Source: Asparagopsis taxiformis (lineage: Eukaryota > Rhodophyta > Florideophyceae > Bonnemaisoniales > Bonnemaisoniaceae). Taken from it: DNA of 54,612 nt. Numbering within the stretch: position 1 is the stretch's first letter; every line of letters begins with the position of its first letter. This document shows, in pieces, positions 34,001 through 48,602 of this stretch. The stretch spans positions 1 to 54,612 of the forward strand of contig JALQPE010003149.1 of the NCBI GenBank assembly GCA_030407315.1, in the 5' to 3' direction. The position numbers were made by a program, and so were the translations under genes. Under the pieces are notes generated by a model that was given only the letters and a program-made list of their open reading frames with translations, was not told where the DNA came from and made no database searches.

Positions 34001-37000
34001 AATGGGTGTGTGGTGGGAATTGGCCAATGAGATGGCGGCAAGTGTGTAGTGAGGTGCTGGAGGAGGTCGAGGGAAGGGGAGGGGCATGGTGGGTGGTTGA
34101 TTTGGAGGCGTGGGTGGGTGTGGAAGGGGTGGGGAGTATGTGGCTGTACGGCGGTTGCAGGGGGTGTAGGGGGGAAGGAGGGGATGAAATAGTGGCAGGT
34201 GTAGGCAGGGGTGGTCGAAGAGGTCGAGAGGTGTGTAGGGATGTACAGGATGCACAGGTGCACCGGGGTGTGAGCTGTGTAAACGGCGGAAGGGCTGTAT
34301 GGGGTATCTGACCAATGAGATTGCGACGAGTGTAGCACCATGGTGTAGAGGAGGGCAAGAGCTTTCCAACGGTATAGAAAAGTTTTTCTGGTGATTGGTG
34401 ACCGGTGGACACGGAAATGGGCGTAGCGCGGAACTGGCGAATCAGATTGCGACGAGTGTTGCACCATGTTGAAGAGGAGATCAATACCTTTCCAACGGTG
34501 TATAGAACGTTAGTGGCGATATTTGACGGGCCCGATTGTTGTTTACCATGTCTGGCCGTTTACGAGTCCGGTCTGCACGGACGGAGGTTATATCGGGCCA
34601 AGAATGCGACGAGTCTGATTGGTCAATTTTGTAAGGGGGTTGAGGAAGCATATTTCGATGAGATATGTCGAATGGCGAAGTCAGGTTTTTGTCAGTTTTG
34701 GGTGTTCGGTGGTAAGTCCGACGGAGTGGGGGAGAAGTCCGACGTCGGACTTACCATCCAGGAGGGGTGAATTTTCCGGTAACGAGTCCAGGTGGTCGGA
34801 TTGAGGTGGGGGCGGGTGCGTTTGAAAGGTATTGGAGTGTACTTTGATACTATAGAAAGTTTGATAGACTAGTGTAATGTGGGAGGCGAGAACGGTGGGC
34901 TGGAGTTGAGAGTGACAGGGGACTGGTGGAGATTTGGCGGGGGATGTATGAATTCCAGGTGGTCGGATACGAGTCCGGAGAGGTGGGCTGGAAAGCTGTT
35001 GAGGAGTACTTTCGGATGGTAGAAGGCTTTTTTGGGTGGGGTGGTCACAGTGGGTGGGAGCTTGCTTGTAAGAGATGTGCAATCTGGGTGCTGAATTGGG
35101 CCAAGGGCTTACGGGACTTTACTCTGGACAGAATTGTCGGATTGTGGTGATGAGGGGTGCTATGGAAAGGTGTTGAGGAGTACTTTCGGATGGTGTAGAC
35201 GGGTAATCTCGATGGGTGGTGGAGGTCGACGTGGGGGTATATATGGGACGAGGGCGACTTGGGACGGTATCTTGGGATTGGTGCGTCGGATTGGAGAGAT
35301 GGTGGGTGTGTTAGAGAGGTATTGGGATGTAGTTTGGGGGTGTAGGGTGCGATAGAGTTTTTGGCGGGAGGAGATGGGGGATTGGGGGCCGGGAGGGATG
35401 TTGAATTTTGAATAAATTGTGTTGGTATGGATGGGTGTGTGGGGGTGTGTCTGGGAGGGTGTGGGAGGTGTTGGGTGGGAGTGTGTGAGGGAGAGGTGGT
35501 GGAGGGGGGAGTATTAAAACGGGTGTGTTTTGGGTGATTTTTGTGAAAATGTCGCAGGTATATATATATATAACAAAATGAAGGGAGATTTGGAGGGGGT
35601 ATGAGAGAGGTGTAGAGAAAGGGTATGGAGTGGTGTTTGTGGGAATTTTTGTATCGGGGGTGGGTGGTGGGGTGTGGGGGGCGGAATGGGTGTGTGGTGG
35701 GAATTGGCCAATGAGATGGCGGCAAGTGTGTAGTGAGGTGCTGGAGGAGGTCGAGGGAAGGGGAGGGGCATGGTGGGTGGTTGATTTGGAGGCGTGGGTG
35801 GGTGTGGAAGGGGTGGGGAGTATGTGGCTGTACGGCGGTTGCAGGGGGTGTAGGGGGGAAGGAGGGGATGAAATAGTGGCAGGTGTAGGCAGGGGTGGTC
35901 GAAGAGGTCGAGAGGTGTGTAGGGATGTACAGGATGCACAGGTGCACCGGGGTGTGAGCTGTGTAAACGGCGGAAGGGCTGTATGGGGTATCTGACCAAT
36001 GAGATTGCGACGAGTGTAGCACCATGGTGTAGAGGAGGGCAAGAGCTTTCCAACGGTATAGAAAAGTTTTTCTGGTGATTGGTGACCGGTGGACACGGAA
36101 ATGGGCGTAGCGCGGAACTGGCGAATCAGATTGCGACGAGTGTTGCACCATGTTGAAGAGGAGATCAATACCTTTCCAACGGTGTATAGAACGTTAGTGG
36201 CGATATTTGACGGGCCCGATTGTTGTTTACCATGTCTGGCCGTTTACGAGTCCGGTCTGCACGGACGGAGGTTATATCGGGCCAAGAATGCGACGAGTCT
36301 GATTGGTCAATTTTGTAAGGGGGTTGAGGAAGCATATTTCGATGAGATATGTCGAATGGCGAAGTCAGGTTTTTGTCAGTTTTGGGTGTTCGGTGGTAAG
36401 TCCGACGGAGTGGGGGAGAAGTCCGACGTCGGACTTACCATCCAGGAGGGGTGAATTTTCCGGTAACGAGTCCAGGTGGTCGGATTGAGGTGGGGGCGGG
36501 TGCGTTTGAAAGGTATTGGAGTGTACTTTGATACTATAGAAAGTTTGATAGACTAGTGTAATGTGGGAGGCGAGAACGGTGGGCTGGAGTTGAGAGTGAC
36601 AGGGGACTGGTGGAGATTTGGCGGGGGATGTATGAATTCCAGGTGGTCGGATACGAGTCCGGAGAGGTGGGCTGGAAAGCTGTTGAGGAGTACTTTCGGA
36701 TGGTAGAAGGCTTTTTTGGGTGGGGTGGTCACAGTGGGTGGGAGCTTGCTTGTAAGAGATGTGCAATCTGGGTGCTGAATTGGGCCAAGGGCTTACGGGA
36801 CTTTACTCTGGACAGAATTGTCGGATTGTGGTGATGAGGGGTGCTATGGAAAGGTGTTGAGGAGTACTTTCGGATGGTGTAGACGGGTAATCTCGATGGG
36901 TGGTGGAGGTCGACGTGGGGGTATATATGGGACGAGGGCGACTTGGGACGGTATCTTGGGATTGGTGCGTCGGATTGGAGAGATGGTGGGTGTGTTAGAG

Positions 37001-40000
37001 AGGTATTGGGATGTAGTTTGGGGGTGTAGGGTGCGATAGAGTTTTTGGCGGGAGGAGATGGGGGATTGGGGGCCGGGAGGGATGTTGAATTTTGAATAAA
37101 TTGTGTTGGTATGGATGGGTGTGTGGGGGTGTGTCTGGGAGGGTGTGGGAGGTGTTGGGTGGGAGTGTGTGAGGGAGAGGTGGTGGAGGGGGGAGTATTA
37201 AAACGGGTGTGTTTTGGGTGATTTTTGTGAAAATGTCGCAGGTATATATATATATAACAAAATGAAGGGAGATTTGGAGGGGGTATGAGAGAGGTGTAGA
37301 GAAAGGGTATGGAGTGGTGTTTGTGGGAATTTTTGTATCGGGGGTGGGTGGTGGGGTGTGGGGGGCGGAATGGGTGTGTGGTGGGAATTGGCCAATGAGA
37401 TGGCGGCAAGTGTGTAGTGAGGTGCTGGAGGAGGTCGAGGGAAGGGGAGGGGCATGGTGGGTGGTTGATTTGGAGGCGTGGGTGGGTGTGGAAGGGGTGG
37501 GGAGTATGTGGCTGTACGGCGGTTGCAGGGGGTGTAGGGGGGAAGGAGGGGATGAAATAGTGGCAGGTGTAGGCAGGGGTGGTCGAAGAGGTCGAGAGGT
37601 GTGTAGGGATGTACAGGATGCACAGGTGCACCGGGGTGTGAGCTGTGTAAACGGCGGAAGGGCTGTATGGGGTATCTGACCAATGAGATTGCGACGAGTG
37701 TAGCACCATGGTGTAGAGGAGGGCAAGAGCTTTCCAACGGTATAGAAAAGTTTTTCTGGTGATTGGTGACCGGTGGACACGGAAATGGGCGTAGCGCGGA
37801 ACTGGCGAATCAGATTGCGACGAGTGTTGCACCATGTTGAAGAGGAGATCAATACCTTTCCAACGGTGTATAGAACGTTAGTGGCGATATTTGACGGGCC
37901 CGATTGTTGTTTACCATGTCTGGCCGTTTACGAGTCCGGTCTGCACGGACGGAGGTTATATCGGGCCAAGAATGCGACGAGTCTGATTGGTCAATTTTGT
38001 AAGGGGGTTGAGGAAGCATATTTCGATGAGATATGTCGAATGGCGAAGTCAGGTTTTTGTCAGTTTTGGGTGTTCGGTGGTAAGTCCGACGGAGTGGGGG
38101 AGAAGTCCGACGTCGGACTTACCATCCAGGAGGGGTGAATTTTCCGGTAACGAGTCCAGGTGGTCGGATTGAGGTGGGGGCGGGTGCGTTTGAAAGGTAT
38201 TGGAGTGTACTTTGATACTATAGAAAGTTTGATAGACTAGTGTAATGTGGGAGGCGAGAACGGTGGGCTGGAGTTGAGAGTGACAGGGGACTGGTGGAGA
38301 TTTGGCGGGGGATGTATGAATTCCAGGTGGTCGGATACGAGTCCGGAGAGGTGGGCTGGAAAGCTGTTGAGGAGTACTTTCGGATGGTAGAAGGCTTTTT
38401 TGGGTGGGGTGGTCACAGTGGGTGGGAGCTTGCTTGTAAGAGATGTGCAATCTGGGTGCTGAATTGGGCCAAGGGCTTACGGGACTTTACTCTGGACAGA
38501 ATTGTCGGATTGTGGTGATGAGGGGTGCTATGGAAAGGTGTTGAGGAGTACTTTCGGATGGTGTAGACGGGTAATCTCGATGGGTGGTGGAGGTCGACGT
38601 GGGGGTATATATGGGACGAGGGCGACTTGGGACGGTATCTTGGGATTGGTGCGTCGGATTGGAGAGATGGTGGGTGTGTTAGAGAGGTATTGGGATGTAG
38701 TTTGGGGGTGTAGGGTGCGATAGAGTTTTTGGCGGGAGGAGATGGGGGATTGGGGGCCGGGAGGGATGTTGAATTTTGAATAAATTGTGTTGGTATGGAT
38801 GGGTGTGTGGGGGTGTGTCTGGGAGGGTGTGGGAGGTGTTGGGTGGGAGTGTGTGAGGGAGAGGTGGTGGAGGGGGGAGTATTAAAACGGGTGTGTTTTG
38901 GGTGATTTTTGTGAAAATGTCGCAGGTATATATATATATAACAAAATGAAGGGAGATTTGGAGGGGGTATGAGAGAGGTGTAGAGAAAGGGTATGGAGTG
39001 GTGTTTGTGGGAATTTTTGTATCGGGGGTGGGTGGTGGGGTGTGGGGGGCGGAATGGGTGTGTGGTGGGAATTGGCCAATGAGATGGCGGCAAGTGTGTA
39101 GTGAGGTGCTGGAGGAGGTCGAGGGAAGGGGAGGGGCATGGTGGGTGGTTGATTTGGAGGCGTGGGTGGGTGTGGAAGGGGTGGGGAGTATGTGGCTGTA
39201 CGGCGGTTGCAGGGGGTGTAGGGGGGAAGGAGGGGATGAAATAGTGGCAGGTGTAGGCAGGGGTGGTCGAAGAGGTCGAGAGGTGTGTAGGGATGTACAG
39301 GATGCACAGGTGCACCGGGGTGTGAGCTGTGTAAACGGCGGAAGGGCTGTATGGGGTATCTGACCAATGAGATTGCGACGAGTGTAGCACCATGGTGTAG
39401 AGGAGGGCAAGAGCTTTCCAACGGTATAGAAAAGTTTTTCTGGTGATTGGTGACCGGTGGACACGGAAATGGGCGTAGCGCGGAACTGGCGAATCAGATT
39501 GCGACGAGTGTTGCACCATGTTGAAGAGGAGATCAATACCTTTCCAACGGTGTATAGAACGTTAGTGGCGATATTTGACGGGCCCGATTGTTGTTTACCA
39601 TGTCTGGCCGTTTACGAGTCCGGTCTGCACGGACGGAGGTTATATCGGGCCAAGAATGCGACGAGTCTGATTGGTCAATTTTGTAAGGGGGTTGAGGAAG
39701 CATATTTCGATGAGATATGTCGAATGGCGAAGTCAGGTTTTTGTCAGTTTTGGGTGTTCGGTGGTAAGTCCGACGGAGTGGGGGAGAAGTCCGACGTCGG
39801 ACTTACCATCCAGGAGGGGTGAATTTTCCGGTAACGAGTCCAGGTGGTCGGATTGAGGTGGGGGCGGGTGCGTTTGAAAGGTATTGGAGTGTACTTTGAT
39901 ACTATAGAAAGTTTGATAGACTAGTGTAATGTGGGAGGCGAGAACGGTGGGCTGGAGTTGAGAGTGACAGGGGACTGGTGGAGATTTGGCGGGGGATGTA

Positions 40001-43000
40001 TGAATTCCAGGTGGTCGGATACGAGTCCGGAGAGGTGGGCTGGAAAGCTGTTGAGGAGTACTTTCGGATGGTAGAAGGCTTTTTTGGGTGGGGTGGTCAC
40101 AGTGGGTGGGAGCTTGCTTGTAAGAGATGTGCAATCTGGGTGCTGAATTGGGCCAAGGGCTTACGGGACTTTACTCTGGACAGAATTGTCGGATTGTGGT
40201 GATGAGGGGTGCTATGGAAAGGTGTTGAGGAGTACTTTCGGATGGTGTAGACGGGTAATCTCGATGGGTGGTGGAGGTCGACGTGGGGGTATATATGGGA
40301 CGAGGGCGACTTGGGACGGTATCTTGGGATTGGTGCGTCGGATTGGAGAGATGGTGGGTGTGTTAGAGAGGTATTGGGATGTAGTTTGGGGGTGTAGGGT
40401 GCGATAGAGTTTTTGGCGGGAGGAGATGGGGGATTGGGGGCCGGGAGGGATGTTGAATTTTGAATAAATTGTGTTGGTATGGATGGGTGTGTGGGGGTGT
40501 GTCTGGGAGGGTGTGGGAGGTGTTGGGTGGGAGTGTGTGAGGGAGAGGTGGTGGAGGGGGGAGTATTAAAACGGGTGTGTTTTGGGTGATTTTTGTGAAA
40601 ATGTCGCAGGTATATATATATATAACAAAATGAAGGGAGATTTGGAGGGGGTATGAGAGAGGTGTAGAGAAAGGGTATGGAGTGGTGTTTGTGGGAATTT
40701 TTGTATCGGGGGTGGGTGGTGGGGTGTGGGGGGCGGAATGGGTGTGTGGTGGGAATTGGCCAATGAGATGGCGGCAAGTGTGTAGTGAGGTGCTGGAGGA
40801 GGTCGAGGGAAGGGGAGGGGCATGGTGGGTGGTTGATTTGGAGGCGTGGGTGGGTGTGGAAGGGGTGGGGAGTATGTGGCTGTACGGCGGTTGCAGGGGG
40901 TGTAGGGGGGAAGGAGGGGATGAAATAGTGGCAGGTGTAGGCAGGGGTGGTCGAAGAGGTCGAGAGGTGTGTAGGGATGTACAGGATGCACAGGTGCACC
41001 GGGGTGTGAGCTGTGTAAACGGCGGAAGGGCTGTATGGGGTATCTGACCAATGAGATTGCGACGAGTGTAGCACCATGGTGTAGAGGAGGGCAAGAGCTT
41101 TCCAACGGTATAGAAAAGTTTTTCTGGTGATTGGTGACCGGTGGACACGGAAATGGGCGTAGCGCGGAACTGGCGAATCAGATTGCGACGAGTGTTGCAC
41201 CATGTTGAAGAGGAGATCAATACCTTTCCAACGGTGTATAGAACGTTAGTGGCGATATTTGACGGGCCCGATTGTTGTTTACCATGTCTGGCCGTTTACG
41301 AGTCCGGTCTGCACGGACGGAGGTTATATCGGGCCAAGAATGCGACGAGTCTGATTGGTCAATTTTGTAAGGGGGTTGAGGAAGCATATTTCGATGAGAT
41401 ATGTCGAATGGCGAAGTCAGGTTTTTGTCAGTTTTGGGTGTTCGGTGGTAAGTCCGACGGAGTGGGGGAGAAGTCCGACGTCGGACTTACCATCCAGGAG
41501 GGGTGAATTTTCCGGTAACGAGTCCAGGTGGTCGGATTGAGGTGGGGGCGGGTGCGTTTGAAAGGTATTGGAGTGTACTTTGATACTATAGAAAGTTTGA
41601 TAGACTAGTGTAATGTGGGAGGCGAGAACGGTGGGCTGGAGTTGAGAGTGACAGGGGACTGGTGGAGATTTGGCGGGGGATGTATGAATTCCAGGTGGTC
41701 GGATACGAGTCCGGAGAGGTGGGCTGGAAAGCTGTTGAGGAGTACTTTCGGATGGTAGAAGGCTTTTTTGGGTGGGGTGGTCACAGTGGGTGGGAGCTTG
41801 CTTGTAAGAGATGTGCAATCTGGGTGCTGAATTGGGCCAAGGGCTTACGGGACTTTACTCTGGACAGAATTGTCGGATTGTGGTGATGAGGGGTGCTATG
41901 GAAAGGTGTTGAGGAGTACTTTCGGATGGTGTAGACGGGTAATCTCGATGGGTGGTGGAGGTCGACGTGGGGGTATATATGGGACGAGGGCGACTTGGGA
42001 CGGTATCTTGGGATTGGTGCGTCGGATTGGAGAGATGGTGGGTGTGTTAGAGAGGTATTGGGATGTAGTTTGGGGGTGTAGGGTGCGATAGAGTTTTTGG
42101 CGGGAGGAGATGGGGGATTGGGGGCCGGGAGGGATGTTGAATTTTGAATAAATTGTGTTGGTATGGATGGGTGTGTGGGGGTGTGTCTGGGAGGGTGTGG
42201 GAGGTGTTGGGTGGGAGTGTGTGAGGGAGAGGTGGTGGAGGGGGGAGTATTAAAACGGGTGTGTTTTGGGTGATTTTTGTGAAAATGTCGCAGGTATATA
42301 TATATATAACAAAATGAAGGGAGATTTGGAGGGGGTATGAGAGAGGTGTAGAGAAAGGGTATGGAGTGGTGTTTGTGGGAATTTTTGTATCGGGGGTGGG
42401 TGGTGGGGTGTGGGGGGCGGAATGGGTGTGTGGTGGGAATTGGCCAATGAGATGGCGGCAAGTGTGTAGTGAGGTGCTGGAGGAGGTCGAGGGAAGGGGA
42501 GGGGCATGGTGGGTGGTTGATTTGGAGGCGTGGGTGGGTGTGGAAGGGGTGGGGAGTATGTGGCTGTACGGCGGTTGCAGGGGGTGTAGGGGGGAAGGAG
42601 GGGATGAAATAGTGGCAGGTGTAGGCAGGGGTGGTCGAAGAGGTCGAGAGGTGTGTAGGGATGTACAGGATGCACAGGTGCACCGGGGTGTGAGCTGTGT
42701 AAACGGCGGAAGGGCTGTATGGGGTATCTGACCAATGAGATTGCGACGAGTGTAGCACCATGGTGTAGAGGAGGGCAAGAGCTTTCCAACGGTATAGAAA
42801 AGTTTTTCTGGTGATTGGTGACCGGTGGACACGGAAATGGGCGTAGCGCGGAACTGGCGAATCAGATTGCGACGAGTGTTGCACCATGTTGAAGAGGAGA
42901 TCAATACCTTTCCAACGGTGTATAGAACGTTAGTGGCGATATTTGACGGGCCCGATTGTTGTTTACCATGTCTGGCCGTTTACGAGTCCGGTCTGCACGG

Positions 43001-46000
43001 ACGGAGGTTATATCGGGCCAAGAATGCGACGAGTCTGATTGGTCAATTTTGTAAGGGGGTTGAGGAAGCATATTTCGATGAGATATGTCGAATGGCGAAG
43101 TCAGGTTTTTGTCAGTTTTGGGTGTTCGGTGGTAAGTCCGACGGAGTGGGGGAGAAGTCCGACGTCGGACTTACCATCCAGGAGGGGTGAATTTTCCGGT
43201 AACGAGTCCAGGTGGTCGGATTGAGGTGGGGGCGGGTGCGTTTGAAAGGTATTGGAGTGTACTTTGATACTATAGAAAGTTTGATAGACTAGTGTAATGT
43301 GGGAGGCGAGAACGGTGGGCTGGAGTTGAGAGTGACAGGGGACTGGTGGAGATTTGGCGGGGGATGTATGAATTCCAGGTGGTCGGATACGAGTCCGGAG
43401 AGGTGGGCTGGAAAGCTGTTGAGGAGTACTTTCGGATGGTAGAAGGCTTTTTTGGGTGGGGTGGTCACAGTGGGTGGGAGCTTGCTTGTAAGAGATGTGC
43501 AATCTGGGTGCTGAATTGGGCCAAGGGCTTACGGGACTTTACTCTGGACAGAATTGTCGGATTGTGGTGATGAGGGGTGCTATGGAAAGGTGTTGAGGAG
43601 TACTTTCGGATGGTGTAGACGGGTAATCTCGATGGGTGGTGGAGGTCGACGTGGGGGTATATATGGGACGAGGGCGACTTGGGACGGTATCTTGGGATTG
43701 GTGCGTCGGATTGGAGAGATGGTGGGTGTGTTAGAGAGGTATTGGGATGTAGTTTGGGGGTGTAGGGTGCGATAGAGTTTTTGGCGGGAGGAGATGGGGG
43801 ATTGGGGGCCGGGAGGGATGTTGAATTTTGAATAAATTGTGTTGGTATGGATGGGTGTGTGGGGGTGTGTCTGGGAGGGTGTGGGAGGTGTTGGGTGGGA
43901 GTGTGTGAGGGAGAGGTGGTGGAGGGGGGAGTATTAAAACGGGTGTGTTTTGGGTGATTTTTGTGAAAATGTCGCAGGTATATATATATATAACAAAATG
44001 AAGGGAGATTTGGAGGGGGTATGAGAGAGGTGTAGAGAAAGGGTATGGAGTGGTGTTTGTGGGAATTTTTGTATCGGGGGTGGGTGGTGGGGTGTGGGGG
44101 CGGAATGGGTGTGTGGTGGGAATTGGCCAATGAGATGGCGGCAAGTGTGTAGTGAGGTGCTGGAGGAGGTCGAGGGAAGGGGAGGGGCATGGTGGGTGGT
44201 TGATTTGGAGGCGTGGGTGGGTGTGGAAGGGGTGGGGAGTATGTGGCTGTACGGCGGTTGCAGGGGGTGTAGGGGGGAAGGAGGGGATGAAATAGTGGCA
44301 GGTGTAGGCAGGGGTGGTCGAAGAGGTCGAGAGGTGTGTAGGGATGTACAGGATGCACAGGTGCACCGGGGTGTGAGCTGTGTAAACGGCGGAAGGGCTG
44401 TATGGGGTATCTGACCAATGAGATTGCGACGAGTGTAGCACCATGGTGTAGAGGAGGGCAAGAGCTTTCCAACGGTATAGAAAAGTTTTTCTGGTGATTG
44501 GTGACCGGTGGACACGGAAATGGGCGTAGCGCGGAACTGGCGAATCAGATTGCGACGAGTGTTGCACCATGTTGAAGAGGAGATCAATACCTTTCCAACG
44601 GTGTATAGAACGTTAGTGGCGATATTTGACGGGCCCGATTGTTGTTTACCATGTCTGGCCGTTTACGAGTCCGGTCTGCACGGACGGAGGTTATATCGGG
44701 CCAAGAATGCGACGAGTCTGATTGGTCAATTTTGTAAGGGGGTTGAGGAAGCATATTTCGATGAGATATGTCGAATGGCGAAGTCAGGTTTTTGTCAGTT
44801 TTGGGTGTTCGGTGGTAAGTCCGACGGAGTGGGGGAGAAGTCCGACGTCGGACTTACCATCCAGGAGGGGTGAATTTTCCGGTAACGAGTCCAGGTGGTC
44901 GGATTGAGGTGGGGGCGGGTGCGTTTGAAAGGTATTGGAGTGTACTTTGATACTATAGAAAGTTTGATAGACTAGTGTAATGTGGGAGGCGAGAACGGTG
45001 GGCTGGAGTTGAGAGTGACAGGGGACTGGTGGAGATTTGGCGGGGGATGTATGAATTCCAGGTGGTCGGATACGAGTCCGGAGAGGTGGGCTGGAAAGCT
45101 GTTGAGGAGTACTTTCGGATGGTAGAAGGCTTTTTTGGGTGGGGTGGTCACAGTGGGTGGGAGCTTGCTTGTAAGAGATGTGCAATCTGGGTGCTGAATT
45201 GGGCCAAGGGCTTACGGGACTTTACTCTGGACAGAATTGTCGGATTGTGGTGATGAGGGGTGCTATGGAAAGGTGTTGAGGAGTACTTTCGGATGGTGTA
45301 GACGGGTAATCTCGATGGGTGGTGGAGGTCGACGTGGGGGTATATATGGGACGAGGGCGACTTGGGACGGTATCTTGGGATGGTGCGTCGGATTGGAGAG
45401 ATGGTGGGTGTGTTAGAGAGGTATTGGGATGTAGTTTGGGGGTGTAGGGTGCGATAGAGTTTTTGGCGGGAGGAGATGGGGATTGGGGGCCGGGAGGGAT
45501 GTTGAATTTTGAATAAATTGTGTTGGTATGGATGGGTGTGTGGGGGTGTGTCTGGGAGGGTGTGGGAGGTGTTGGGTGGGAGTGTGTGAGGGAGAGGTGG
45601 TGGAGGGGGGAGTATTAAAACGGGTGTGTTTTGGGTGATTTTTGTGAAAATGTCGCAGGTATATATATATATAACAAAATGAAGGGAGATTTGGAGGGGG
45701 TATGAGAGAGGTGTAGAGAAAGGGTATGGAGTGGTGTTTGTGGGAATTTTTGTATCGGGGGTGGGGTGGTGGGGTGTGGGGGGCGGAATGGGTGTGTGGT
45801 GGGAATTGGCCAATGAGATGGCGGCAAGTGTGTAGTGAGGTGCTGGAGGAGGTCGAGGGAAGGGGAGGGGCATGGTGGGTGGTTGATTTGGAGGCGTGGG
45901 TGGGTGTGGAAGGGGTGGGGAGTATGTGGCTGTACGGCGGTTGCAGGGGGTGTAGGGGGGAAGGAGGGGATGAAATAGTGGCAGGTGTAGGCAGGGGTGG

Positions 46001-48602
46001 TCGAAGAGGTCGAGAGGTGTGTAGGGATGTACAGGATGCACAGGTGCACCGGGGTGTGAGCTGTGTAAACGGCGGAAGGGCTGTATGGGGTATCTGACCA
46101 ATGAGATTGCGACGAGTGTAGCACCATGGTGTAGAGGAGGGCAAGAGCTTTCCAACGGTATAGAAAAGTTTTTCTGGTGATTGGTGACCGGTGGACACGG
46201 AAATGGGCGTAGCGCGGAACTGGCGAATCAGATTGCGACGAGTGTTGCACCATGTTGAAGAGGAGATCAATACCTTTCCAACGGTGTATAGAACGTTAGT
46301 GGCGATATTTGACGGGCCCGATTGTTGTTTACCATGTCTGGCCGTTTACGAGTCCGGTCTGCACGGACGGAGGTTATATCGGGCCAAGAATGCGACGAGT
46401 CTGATTGGTCAATTTTGTAAGGGGGTTGAGGAAGCATATTTCGATGAGATATGTCGAATGGCGAAGTCAGGTTTTTGTCAGTTTTGGGTGTTCGGTGGTA
46501 AGTCCGACGGAGTGGGGGAGAAGTCCGACGTCGGACTTACCATCCAGGAGGGGTGAATTTTCCGGTAACGAGTCCAGGTGGTCGGATTGAGGTGGGGGCG
46601 GGTGCGTTTGAAAGGTATTGGAGTGTACTTTGATACTATAGAAAGTTTGATAGACTAGTGTAATGTGGGAGGCGAGAACGGTGGGCTGGAGTTGAGAGTG
46701 ACAGGGGACTGGTGGAGATTTGGCGGGGGATGTATGAATTCCAGGTGGTCGGATACGAGTCCGGAGAGGTGGGCTGGAAAGCTGTTGAGGAGTACTTTCG
46801 GATGGTAGAAGGCTTTTTTGGGTGGGGTGGTCACAGTGGGTGGGAGCTTGCTTGTAAGAGATGTGCAATCTGGGTGCTGAATTGGGCCAAGGGCTTACGG
46901 GACTTTACTCTGGACAGAATTGTCGGATTGTGGTGATGAGGGGTGCTATGGAAAGGTGTTGAGGAGTACTTTCGGATGGTGTAGACGGGTAATCTCGATG
47001 GGTGGTGGAGGTCGACGTGGGGGTATATATGGGACGAGGGCGACTTGGGACGGTATCTTGGGATTGGTGCGTCGGATTGGAGAGATGGTGGGTGTGTTAG
47101 AGAGGTATTGGGATGTAGTTTGGGGGTGTAGGGTGCGATAGAGTTTTTGGCGGGAGGAGATGGGGGATTGGGGGCCGGGAGGGATGTTGAATTTTGAATA
47201 AATTGTGTTGGTATGGATGGGTGTGTGGGGGTGTGTCTGGGAGGGTGTGGAGGTGTTGGGTGGGAGTGTGTGAGGGAGAGGTGGTGGAGGGGGGAGTATT
47301 AAAACGGTGTGTTTTGGGTGATTTTTGTGAAAATGTCGCAGGTATATATATATATAACAAAATGAAGGGAGATTTGGAGGGGGTATGAGAGAGGTGTAGA
47401 GAAAGGGTATGGAGTGGTGTTTGTGGGAATTTTTGTATCGGGGGTGGGTGGTGGGGTGTGGGGGGCGGAATGGGTGTGTGGTGGGAATTGGCCAATGAGA
47501 TGGCGGCAAGTGTGTAGTGAGGTGCTGGAGGAGGTCGAGGGAAGGGGAGGGGCATGGTGGGTGGTTGATTTGGAGGCGTGGGGGTGTGGAAGGGGTGGGG
47601 AGTATGTGGCTGTACGGCGGTTGCAGGGGGTGTAGGGGGGAAGGAGGGGATGAAATAGTGGCAGGTGTAGGCAGGGGTGGTCGAAGAGGTCGAGAGGTGT
47701 GTAGGGATGTACAGGATGCACAGGTGCACCGGGGTGTGAGCTGTGTAAACGGCGGAAGGGCTGTATGGGGTATCTGACCAATGAGATTGCGACGAGTGTA
47801 GCACCATGGTGTAGAGGAGGGCAAGAGCTTTCCAACGGTATAGAAAAGTTTTTCTGGTGATTGGTGACCGGTGGACACGGAAATGGGCGTAGCGCGGAAC
47901 TGGCGAATCAGATTGCGACGAGTGTTGCACCATGTTGAAGAGGAGATCAATACCTTTCCAACGGTGTATAGAACGTTAGTGGCGATATTTGACGGGCCCG
48001 ATTGTTGTTTACCATGTCTGGCCGTTTACGAGTCCGGTCTGCACGGACGGAGGTTATATCGGGCCAAGAATGCGACGAGTCTGATTGGTCAATTTTGTAA
48101 GGGGGTTGAGGAAGCATATTTCGATGAGATATGTCGAATGGCGAAGTCAGGTTTTTGTCAGTTTTGGGTGTTCGGTGGTAAGTCCGACGGAGTGGGGGAG
48201 AAGTCCGACGTCGGACTTACCATCCAGGAGAGGGTGAATTTTCCGGTAACGAGTCCAGTTGGTCGGATTGAGGTGGGGGCGGGTGCGTTTGAAAGGTATT
48301 GGAGTGTACTTTGATACTATAGAAAGTTTGATAGACTAGTGTAATGTGGGAGGCGAGAACGGTGGGCTGGAGTTGAGAGAGTGACAGGGGACTGGTGGAG
48401 ATTTGGCGGGGGATGTATGAATTCCAGGTGTCGGATACGAGTCCGGAGAGGTGGGCTGGGAAAGCTGTTGAGGAGTACTTTCGGATGGTAGAATGGCTTT
48501 TTTGGGTGGGGTGGTCACAGTGGGTGGGAGCTTGTTGTAAGAGATGTGCAATCTGGGTGCTGAATTGGGCCAAGGGCTTACGGGACTTTACTTGGACAGA
48601 AT